NCBI GenBank assembly: GCA_020633125.1
Contig: JACKEH010000023.1
Location: 1-57,623, forward strand
Source: Sandaracinus sp.
GTDB taxonomy: Bacteria; Myxococcota_A; Polyangia; Polyangiales; Houyiibacteriaceae
Direction of reading: 5' to 3'
DNA length: 57,623 nucleotides
Position numbers and translations under genes: made by a program. Position 1 is the stretch's first letter, and each line of letters begins with the position of its first letter. Under the pieces are notes generated by a model, which searched no databases, had not been told where the DNA came from, and worked only from the letters and a program-made list of their open reading frames with translations. Shown here one piece after another: positions 51,971 through 57,623 of this stretch.

Positions 51971-52279
51971 ATGTACGCAGTCATCAAGACCGGCGGCAAG
52001 CAGTACCGCGTTAGTGAAGGCGACGTCCTTCGCGTCGAGAAGCTCCCCGGTGACGTGGGTTCCGACCTGGTCCTCGAAGAGGTCCTCATGCTCGGCGGCG
52101 AGAAGGTCGCCGTCGGCAAGCCGACCGTCGCGGGCGCGAAGGTCACCGCGACGATCGTCGCGCAGGACCGCGCCAAGAAGATCATCGTCTTCAAGAAGCG
52201 CCGCCGGAAGAACTACCGCCGCAAGAACGGCCACCGCCAGCCGTACACCGAGCTGCGCATCACGGGCGTCACGGCCTGA
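51971..52279 (+). CDS. rplU: 50S ribosomal protein L21
   Basis: 102 aa, standard length. MYAVIKTGGKQYRVSEGD is the conserved start, followed by the EVLMLGG, GKPTV and FKKRRRKNYRRKNGHRQPYT segments; the last is the 23S rRNA-binding loop. It is the first gene of the usual rplU-rpmA pair, 31 bases ahead of rpmA. The leader upstream contains two hairpins with a repeated octamer that may mediate regulation. Confidence 0.98.
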   Translation: MYAVIKTGGKQYRVSEGDVLRVEKLPGDVGSDLVLEEVLMLGGEKVAVGKPTVAGAKVTATIVAQDRAKKIIVFKKRRRKNYRRKNGHRQPYTELRITGVTA

Positions 52280-52310
52280 GGCCGGAACGCAAGCTCCGGA
52301 GGAAAGCACC

Positions 52311-52586
52311 ATGGCTCATAAAAAGGGACAGGGCTCTTCGCGCAACGGTCGCGATTCGAACCCCCAGCACCGTGGCGTCAAGGCGTTCGGTGGCGAGGCC
52401 GTCAAGGCCGGCAACATCCTCGTCCGCCAGGTCGGCATGACCTTCAAGCCCGGCGACAACGTCGGCGTCGGCAAGGACTACACGCTCTGGTCGAAGGTCG
52501 ACGGTTTCGTCGTCTTCGAGCGCGTCGGCAAGTCGCGCAAGCGCGTCTCCGTGCAGCCGATCGTCGAGGCTGACGCCGCGGAGTGA
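52311..52586 (+). CDS. rpmA: 50S ribosomal protein L27
   Basis: 91 aa from ATG 52311, preceded by a good Shine-Dalgarno GGAGGA. MAHKKGQGSSRNGRDSNPQH is the conserved N-terminus that reaches the peptidyl-transferase centre; FGGEAVKAGNILVRQVG and GVGKDYTLWSKVDGFV are typical. It has no extended N-terminal cleavage sequence of the Firmicutes type. It is encoded right after rplU. The common obgE neighbour is absent here; a HAD 5'-nucleotidase follows instead. Confidence 0.98.
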   Translation: MAHKKGQGSSRNGRDSNPQHRGVKAFGGEAVKAGNILVRQVGMTFKPGDNVGVGKDYTLWSKVDGFVVFERVGKSRKRVSVQPIVEADAAE

Positions 52587-52617
52587 GAGCGAAGCGCCCT
52601 GCGGCGTTTCCCTACGA

Positions 52618-52641
52618 AGAGGCCACCTCCGGGTGGCCTCT
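52618..52641 (+). terminator. Terminator after rplU-rpmA
   Basis: AGAGGCCACC pairs perfectly with GGTGGCCTCT around TCCG, about 30 bases after the rpmA stop. It is followed by CGTCGTTGT, only partly T-rich. Confidence 0.6.
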
Positions 52642-52720
52642 CGTCGTTGTGCGCCTCGCCTTCGAGGCTCGCGTCGGCTTTCGATCGAACGCGACCATCG
52701 CGCGCTGATACCCTTCGGGA

Positions 52721-54205
52721 GTGCAGCTCACCCTGCCGCTCCCCGAGCTGGCCCAGCTCGCTTTCGGCGCAAGCCCGAGCCCGAGCCATCGCATCTACTG
52801 CAACCGCAGCCTCCGCCTCGATCAGATCGAGTGGGTCGGCTTCGACATGGACTACACGCTGGCGATCTACGACCAGCGCGAGATGGACCGCCTGAGCATC
52901 GAGGCCACGCTCGACAAGCTCACGCAGCGCGGCTACCCGGAGTCGCTCAAGAGCGCGACGTACCGAACGGACTTCCCGATTCGCGGCCTCCTCGTCGACC
53001 GCAAGCTCGGCAACGTCCTGAAGATGGACCGCTACAAATACGTGAAGCGGGCCTACCACGGGCTCGCCGAGCTCTCGAAGGAGTCGCGCCGCCACGACTA
53101 CCACACGCGTCGGCTTCGTGTGGCGAGCGCGCGCTACCACTGGGTCGACACGCTCTACGCGCTCAGTGAGGTCGCGGTCTACGCGGCGGCGATCGAGCAC
53201 CTCGAGAAGCTCGGCCAAGAAGTCGACTACGATCGCCTGTTCGGCGACGTGCGCGAATGCATCGACCTCTCGCACCAAGACGGGTCGATCCTCGATCACA
53301 TCCTCGCCGACCTCCCGCGCTACGTGCAGCGCGACCCGTCGTTGCCGCGAACGCTTCACCACCTGCGCTCGGCGGGCAAGAAGCTCTTCCTGCTCACCAA
53401 CTCCCACGGTCCCTACTCGGACCGCATGATGAGCTTCCTGCTCGACGGCGGGCTCCCCCAATACCGCAGCTGGCGCGGCTACTTCGACCTCGTCGTCTGC
53501 GCCTCTCGAAAGCCACGCTTCTTCACGAGCGACGTCGAGTTCGAAGAGCTCCTGGCCGACGGAACCAAACGCCCGCTCGAAGGCGGCGTGCCGAAGGTCG
53601 AGCGAGGTCGGCTCTACCTCGGGGGCAGCATCGAGCGCCTGCAGACGGCCCTGAACACCACGCCCGATCGCGTGCTCTACGTCGGCGATCACATCTACGG
53701 CGACGTGCTCCGCGCGAAGAAGGAGACCGCGTGGCGCACGATCATGGTCGTTCAAGAGATGAGCGACGAGCTCTCGGCCCACGGCGAGGTCGAGCACAGC
53801 CTCGCGCGCCTCGACTCGCTCGAAGAACAACGTCTTCGTCTCCTCGAAGAGCTTCGCGACCACCAGGTCGTGCTCAAGGCCCTCGAACGCCGCAAGGCGT
53901 CCAAGAAGGAGCTTCCGCCGGCCGACGAAGCCGAACGTGTTCGCCATCGCCACGCGGTCGATCGCCTCAAACAACGCATTCGCCTCGCCGAGCGTGAGCA
54001 CGACGAGCTGGAGCGCGGCGTCGACCACCGCTTCCACCGCTTCTGGGGGTCGCTCTTCAAGGCCGGGCCGGAAGTCTCGAGCTTCGGCCACCAAGTCGAG
54101 ACCTACGCGTGCCTCTACACCTCGCGGGTCTCGAACCTGCTGCGCTACTCGCCGATGCACTACTTCACGAGCCCGCGTGACCGCATGCCGCACGAGCTTC
54201 GCTGA
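52721..54205 (+). CDS. HAD-IG family 5'-nucleotidase
   Basis: 494 aa from GTG 52721 (MQLTLPLPELAQLAFGA). HAD motif I is FDMDYTLAIY (Asp42 nucleophile, Asp44); motif II is LLTNSHGPYSD; the C-terminal motif has GRLYLGGSIERLQ and VLYVGDHIYGDVL (the second acidic cluster). This matches the cytosolic 5'-nucleotidase-like HAD-IG family (TIGR02244), similar to eukaryotic cN-II, which dephosphorylates IMP or GMP. A coiled coil (EEQRLRLLEELRDHQVVLKAL) lies near residues 365-430. Together with PNP at 37.6 kb it fits purine turnover but is not in the same operon. Copy D of repeat family 1 starts at the base after its stop. Confidence 0.93.
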   Translation: MQLTLPLPELAQLAFGASPSPSHRIYCNRSLRLDQIEWVGFDMDYTLAIYDQREMDRLSIEATLDKLTQRGYPESLKSATYRTDFPIRGLLVDRKLGNVLKMDRYKYVKRAYHGLAELSKESRRHDYHTRRLRVASARYHWVDTLYALSEVAVYAAAIEHLEKLGQEVDYDRLFGDVRECIDLSHQDGSILDHILADLPRYVQRDPSLPRTLHHLRSAGKKLFLLTNSHGPYSDRMMSFLLDGGLPQYRSWRGYFDLVVCASRKPRFFTSDVEFEELLADGTKRPLEGGVPKVERGRLYLGGSIERLQTALNTTPDRVLYVGDHIYGDVLRAKKETAWRTIMVVQEMSDELSAHGEVEHSLARLDSLEEQRLRLLEELRDHQVVLKALERRKASKKELPPADEAERVRHRHAVDRLKQRIRLAEREHDELERGVDHRFHRFWGSLFKAGPEVSSFGHQVETYACLYTSRVSNLLRYSPMHYFTSPRDRMPHELR

Positions 54206-54346
54206 GAGCGCCACCACTTGCGCGGATCGAATCCGTGCGAGAGGTGGTGGTGGGAGGGGGCCCCAATCCGGCCTTGCCGGTTGGGGGAGGGAGCGCTCCC
54301 TCGAGAAAAGAGAAGAGCATGAATCAGTGCAACTGATTCGTGCTCT
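54206..54346 (+). repeat. Dispersed 3'-UTR repeat family 1, copy D (best copy)
   Basis: Immediately after the nucleotidase TGA. Stem I CCACCACTTGCGCGGAT/AATCCGTGCGAG...GGTGG, the conserved TGGTGGGAGGGGG, stem II CCCCAATCCGGC/GCCGGTTGGGG, stem III GGGAGCGCTCCC and stem IV GAGCATGAATC/GATTCGTGCTC are all present. There is no open frame in it. Confidence 0.92.
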
Positions 54347-54408
54347 GAGCGCTCGGCGTGCTCCGCCACCGGCTTCGAGAAGTGCTTCGAGAACCACGCC
54401 AAAATCTC

Positions 54409-54436
54409 TTGACCGGGGGAGGGCCCTGGGTCACAC
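54409..54436 (+). promoter_or_regulatory. Candidate promoter of tRNA-Ala
   Basis: TTGACC, 16-base spacer and TCACAC, ending 32 bases before the tRNA. The -35 is good, the -10 weak. Confidence 0.4.
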
Positions 54437-54468
54437 CTCCGGTCCCGCGAAACGCGGACAGAAGACTC

Positions 54469-54541
54469 GGGGCGGTAGCTCAGCTGGGAGAGCGTCGCAC
54501 TGGCAGTGCGAAGGTCAGGGGTTCGATCCCCCTTCGCTCCA
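54469..54541 (+). tRNA. tRNA-Ala(GGC)
   Basis: 73 bases fold into a complete cloverleaf: acceptor GGGGCGG/TCGCTCC, D-arm GCTCAGCTGGGAGAGC, anticodon stem TCGCA/TGCGA with loop CTGGCAG (anticodon GGC), variable AGGTC, T-stem AGGGG/CCCCT with TTCGATC, discriminator A. The CCA is not encoded (ACCC follows), so it must be added. A strong terminator follows at 54553-54588. Confidence 0.97.
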
Positions 54542-54552
54542 CCCGAACTTCG

Positions 54553-54588
54553 GAGGCGAGAGGTCCAGACCTCTCGCCTCTTCTTTTT
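54553..54588 (+). terminator. Strong intrinsic terminator after tRNA-Ala
   Basis: GAGGCGAGAGGTC pairs perfectly with GACCTCTCGCCTC and is followed by TTCTTTTT. Confidence 0.88.
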
Positions 54589-54701
54589 CCGTCACCGAAC
54601 GACACGGGCAGCCGCTCGCCCCGACGGGCTCGACCCGGCGCGGCAGCGAGAACGTCCCGAGTTTTTTGACGAATCCGCCCGTCCCGGCGAGGTTCGGCTC
54701 G

Positions 54702-56114
54702 ATGTACCGCGCGCCGCTGCTCGGTTTGCTCTGCGTGGCTCTTTCGGCTGCTTGCACCACCACGCCGCGCGCGGAGCTTCTCACCGTCGACGAGGTCGGC
54801 CCGACGCGTCTGGACGACGGGGTCACGCTCTTCGTGCGCGGCGAGGGGTTTCCGGTCGGCCGGCGTGGCCAGCTCGTCCTGCGTGGCCACCATCACCGTC
54901 CCGGCGCGGCGCCTCGCGCGGTGGAGCATACGCTGCCGGTGCGCGTGACCGGGAGCGACCGCGCCGAGCAGGCCCTCGACGACGAAGCGCTTCGCGCCCT
55001 CGGCGGCCGAGGCACGTTCGTCGGTCTCGCCGAGCTGACCTTCGACGCGGCTGCGGGTGGCCGCGTGGTCGGCGAGGCGCGGGCCGAGCTCGACGTGGGC
55101 GGCACGCTCTCGCCCGCTCCCGAGCTCACCGCCGCCTTTCGTCGCCGCCTCGGCCTCGTGCTCGACGACGAGCTGCCGCTCGAGGGCGGCTTGGTCGTGC
55201 GGGAGGTGACGCCGGGCGGTGCCGCCGCGGACCACGGTCTCGCAGAAGGAGACCGCCTCGTCGCGCTCGGACCGCTTCGACTTCGAAGCCCCGACGACCT
55301 GCGGCCACCACCCGAAGGCGACGCGATCGTGTTGCACGTCGAGCGCCCGGGTCTCGAGGGGCTGCGTGAGGTGGTGTTGCGCCCGGAGACCCGTGTTCCG
55401 CGGGATCCCGCCGCAGCGATCGTGCTCGCGCTCTTCGCGGCGCTCGTCGTCGCGTTCGGTCCGGGCGGCCGCTTGCTCGGAGCGTTGCATCGGCCCGACG
55501 CGTCCGCCGTCGCGACGCTCGCGCTCGCGGTGGGGCTCGCGGCCGTCTTTCACGTCTTCGCCGTGGACGTCGTGTTTGCTGCGGCGTTCGTCGTGCTCCC
55601 ACGGCTCGTCGACGGTTGGGTCGCGCGACGCTTCGCGGGCGAGCTCCTCGCCACGACCGCCGTCGGTGCTGCGCTCGCCGTCGGCATGTTGGTGCGCGTC
55701 GACGGTGGCGCCTCGTCGATGCTCGTCCTCCGTCACCCGCTGAGCGTCGTGGTCTTGCTCGCGGCGTTGGTCGCGGCAGCGCGCCCGACGCACTCGCGAT
55801 GGCTGGGCGTGTTGGCGCGTGCGCTCGGCGCCGTCTGGCTCGGCAGCCTCTTCTTCGGTTCGCCTTGGGTCGGGGCCCCGCTCGCCCTCTTGGGCGCGGC
55901 CACGCCCGACGTGCGCCCCTCGCGGATCGCAGTGCTCGCGTGGCTCTCGGGCGCGGCCGCGGTCGCGTTGGCCTTCGTGATCGACCTCTCCGCGCCCGTC
56001 GCGTTGGTGCCCGAAGAGCCGCGCGTCGCGTGGTGGCTCGGCGCCGCCCTCGCGGCGGTCGCGACCCTCGCGTGGCGCCGTTCGCCCGAGCGGCGCGCCC
56101 ACGTCTTTCTCTGA
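54702..56114 (+). CDS. Lipoprotein with PDZ domain and multi-TM C-terminus
   Basis: 470 aa from ATG 54702. MYRAPLLGLLCVALSAACT is a lipoprotein signal (Cys18). Residues 25-125 resemble an IPT/TIG-like beta-sandwich (LTVDEVGPTRLDDGVTLFVRGEGF). A PDZ domain follows at about 155-225 (LEGGLVVREVTPGGAAADHGLAEGDRLVAL), and seven or so hydrophobic helices make up residues 235-465 (AAIVLALFAALVVAFGPGGRLL; ATLALAVGLAAVFHVFAVDVVFAAAFVVL). The combination of a lipid-anchored N-terminus with a polytopic C-terminus is unusual. No protease catalytic motif (HExxH, SK, LDG) is visible. Function unknown. Confidence 0.8.
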   Translation: MYRAPLLGLLCVALSAACTTTPRAELLTVDEVGPTRLDDGVTLFVRGEGFPVGRRGQLVLRGHHHRPGAAPRAVEHTLPVRVTGSDRAEQALDDEALRALGGRGTFVGLAELTFDAAAGGRVVGEARAELDVGGTLSPAPELTAAFRRRLGLVLDDELPLEGGLVVREVTPGGAAADHGLAEGDRLVALGPLRLRSPDDLRPPPEGDAIVLHVERPGLEGLREVVLRPETRVPRDPAAAIVLALFAALVVAFGPGGRLLGALHRPDASAVATLALAVGLAAVFHVFAVDVVFAAAFVVLPRLVDGWVARRFAGELLATTAVGAALAVGMLVRVDGGASSMLVLRHPLSVVVLLAALVAAARPTHSRWLGVLARALGAVWLGSLFFGSPWVGAPLALLGAATPDVRPSRIAVLAWLSGAAAVALAFVIDLSAPVALVPEEPRVAWWLGAALAAVATLAWRRSPERRAHVFL

Positions 56115-56240
56115 GAGCAGCCCCGACTTGCACGGATTCAACCGGGTGCGAGTGCAGGGGATGCTCGGTGGTGGGAGGGGCTCCAATCCGGCTTGCCGCG
56201 CCGCCCCCTCGAGGAGAAGGAAGAGCAGGAATCCGTACGG
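56115..56240 (+). repeat. Dispersed 3'-UTR repeat family 1, copy E (3'-truncated)
   Basis: Begins at the base after the upstream TGA. It has stem I (ACTTGCAC...GTGCGAGT), the conserved GCTCGGTGGTGGGAGGGG and a decayed stem II (TCCAATCCGGC without its full partner). Only the left arm of stem IV (AGAGCAGGAATCCGT) remains, so the copy is degenerate and truncated. Confidence 0.85.
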
Positions 56241-56305
56241 TCGCCCCGCCGCCGATGTCGGCTTCCTCGCTCGACGTTCGCGCGCGACGTGCCAAACCGA
56301 GGCCG

Positions 56306-57511
56306 ATGAGCGACGACGCGCCCAAGCGAAAGCGGGATCTCCCACGCGCCGAACGCATCGCGCTCGCGCGGGCGCGTCGCGAAGCCGAGAAGACCCGGCT
56401 CTTCGTCACGTGTGCGCCGGGGCTCGAGCCGTGGCTCGTCGAAGAGATTCGCGAGCTGGCGCTCGGTGCGCCCGTGCAAGCCGTCGGCGGCGTGGAGCTC
56501 GAAGGCGACCGTACGACGCTCTACCGCGCGAACCTCGAGCTCGGTCTGGCGCTGCAGGTGCGCCTGCGCGTCGGGCGCTTGCACGCCGCGCATTTCACCG
56601 AGCTGGTACGACGCACCGCGGAGCTGCCGTGGGAGCGGTGGCTCCGAGTCGGCGAGCGTGTCCGCTTTCGCGCGAGCGCCCAGCGCTCTCGGTTGATTCA
56701 CACCAAGGCGATCGAAGAGCGTGTCGCCGAAGGTATCGCGAAGCGCCTCGGTGGCGAGGTCGTTCGTGCCAGTGGTGACGAAGAGGTGGTGATGGTGCAC
56801 GCGCGTCTCGAGCGCGACGAAGCCACGCTCTCGATCGACACCTCCGGTGCGCCTCTTCATCGCCGCGGCTGGAGGCTCGCCAGCGGCAAGGCGCCGCTGC
56901 GTGAGGACCTCGCGCACGCGTTGTTGCGCATCAGCGGTTGGAACCGCACCTCGCCGCTCGTCGACCCGATGGCTGGCGCCGGCACGATCGCGATCGAAGC
57001 CGCCGCGCTCGCTCGCGGCCTGGCGCCCGGACGGCTTCGCTCCTTCGCCTTCGAAGCCATGCCCACCCACGACGCCGAGCTCTGGCAACGCGTGAAAGAC
57101 GAAGCCGCCGCCCGCTCCCTGGGCGAAGCGCCGCCCATCCTCGCGCGGGATCGCGACGAAGGGGCCGTCGCTGCCGCGCGAGACAACGCGGCGCGTGCGG
57201 GCGTCGCCATCGAGCACGCGGCCGCGGCCATCTCCGAACCGTGGCCGGAGCCGTTTCTCTCGTCCCGCGGTGCGCTCGTCACCAACCCGCCGTGGGGCCA
57301 TCGCGTCAGCGCGGGCAAGAACCTCCTGCCGCTCTACCAACGCCTCGCGACGGTGATCGACGCGCTCCCCCCCGCGTGGAACGTCGGGCTCGTCGCGGTC
57401 GACCCCGAGCTCGTCCGCCGCGCGAACCTCGCGGTTCGTTCGGTGGTGCTCACGGACGCGGGCGGCGCGAAGGTGCGCCTGCACGTGCGCGACGACGACG
57501 AGCTCGTGTGA
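56306..57511 (+). CDS. THUMP-domain rRNA/tRNA methyltransferase (RlmL-like)
   Basis: 401 aa from ATG 56306 (MSDDAPKRKRDLPRAER); an ATG at 56255 is in frame but extends into repeat-flanking DNA. The order is basic N-terminal tail, ferredoxin-like plus THUMP domain (residues 35-170: LFVTCAPGLEPWLVEEIREL; HTKAIEERVAEGIAKRLGG), then the UPF0020 Rossmann methyltransferase domain with DPMAGAGTIAIEAA (SAM) and TNPPWG (the N-P-P-W catalytic motif). This matches the N-terminal half of E. coli RlmL (23S rRNA m2G2445) and the Trm14/TrmN group. The RlmK-like C-terminal half is missing, which is common outside gamma-proteobacteria. The exact target nucleotide is not established. Confidence 0.92.
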   Translation: MSDDAPKRKRDLPRAERIALARARREAEKTRLFVTCAPGLEPWLVEEIRELALGAPVQAVGGVELEGDRTTLYRANLELGLALQVRLRVGRLHAAHFTELVRRTAELPWERWLRVGERVRFRASAQRSRLIHTKAIEERVAEGIAKRLGGEVVRASGDEEVVMVHARLERDEATLSIDTSGAPLHRRGWRLASGKAPLREDLAHALLRISGWNRTSPLVDPMAGAGTIAIEAAALARGLAPGRLRSFAFEAMPTHDAELWQRVKDEAAARSLGEAPPILARDRDEGAVAAARDNAARAGVAIEHAAAAISEPWPEPFLSSRGALVTNPPWGHRVSAGKNLLPLYQRLATVIDALPPAWNVGLVAVDPELVRRANLAVRSVVLTDAGGAKVRLHVRDDDELV

Positions 57512-57623
57512 GACGTCCGCGTCGACGACGTCCGAACCAACCACGTCCGAGCCGACGACGTGCGAGCCGACGACGTCCGAGCCGACGACGTCCGAACCAA
57601 CCACGTCCGAACCAACCACGTCC
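57512..57623. repeat. 15-bp tandem repeat at right edge (GACGTCCGAGCCGAC)n
   Basis: About seven units alternating between GACGTCCGAGCCGAC and CACGTCCGAACCAAC, starting directly after the methyltransferase stop and running off the window. On the minus strand they would read (Val-Val-Gly-Ser-Asp)n in a frame that otherwise opposes the methyltransferase. Coding status is unknown. Confidence 0.85.

Noticed and set aside
54206..54346. Family-1 repeats as IS ends or attachment sites
   Set aside because: No transposase or integrase and no direct target duplications are visible, and the copies share several internal stems instead of terminal inverted repeats.
56138..57619. 493-codon minus-strand frame with (VVGSD)n start, opposite the methyltransferase
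   Set aside because: It overlaps a fully supported THUMP methyltransferase. Only the tandem-repeat end looks regular, which follows from the DNA repeat itself.

Overview
The window is GC-rich (about 70%) chromosomal DNA from a myxobacterium, most likely a Sandaracinus/Polyangiales-type member of the Myxococcota. I infer this from the gene content, not from a marker gene. Eukaryote-like Ser/Thr kinases carry the HRDVSPDN loop, lipoproteins are numerous, and there is a MopE-type metal-binding motif. A giant zinc-ribbon/TPR protein and paired DUF1592/DUF1552 proteins are also typical. GTG starts are common and many gene pairs overlap by 1 to 4 bases (ATGA, GTGA, TGATG). I see no insertion sequence, prophage, integrase or CRISPR array.

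Region by region. 1-9.6 kb: a partial FN3/phosphoesterase-like exported protein and a TPR protein, a YqiA-type esterase, a long-chain acyl-CoA synthetase, a frameshifted lipoprotein, two small lipoproteins, an amidase, an alpha/beta hydrolase and a small zinc-motif protein. 9.6-15 kb: a TetR regulator under a near-perfect palindrome, coupled to a sterol desaturase-family hydroxylase. Next comes a RegB/RegA-like redox two-component operon that continues by stop/start overlaps into a membrane miniprotein and a HIT protein, then a glycosyltransferase. 15-24.7 kb: a tail-anchored pseudokinase, RNase R, a CrtI-like FAD oxidoreductase, an exported protein of unknown function and two CNNM/CorC proteins. 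24.8-30.3 kb: a beta-propeller-like protein and a DUF1592-DUF1552-lipoprotein operon. 30.6-36.6 kb: cysteine desulfurase, an IscA-type carrier and the zinc-ribbon/DLPAPK-repeat/TPR protein. 37.6-39.8 kb: a purine nucleoside phosphorylase and an amidohydrolase, probably purine salvage. 40-46.1 kb: a Ser/Thr kinase divergent from a TPR/PEGA-like protein and a cysteine-rich lipoprotein, followed by a double PH-like membrane protein. 46.3-52.6 kb: a MopE-motif lipoprotein, a GT-C transferase, a pseudokinase/TPR protein, a hypothetical gene, then rplU-rpmA. 52.7-57.6 kb: a HAD 5'-nucleotidase, tRNA-Ala(GGC), a lipoprotein/PDZ/multi-TM protein, a THUMP methyltransferase and a 15-bp tandem repeat running off the edge.

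The most unusual content is non-coding. A dispersed element of about 125-155 bp occurs as five copies (16.2, 32.35, 39.85, 54.2, 56.1 kb) plus a fragment (44.93 kb). It nearly always begins directly after a stop codon and can fold into several hairpins. Several of its stems differ in sequence between copies but keep their pairing. A second, unrelated structured repeat (36.66-37.11 kb, two copies) shows the same compensatory behaviour. Both look like 3'-UTR-borne RNA elements or small non-autonomous mobile elements that I do not recognise.
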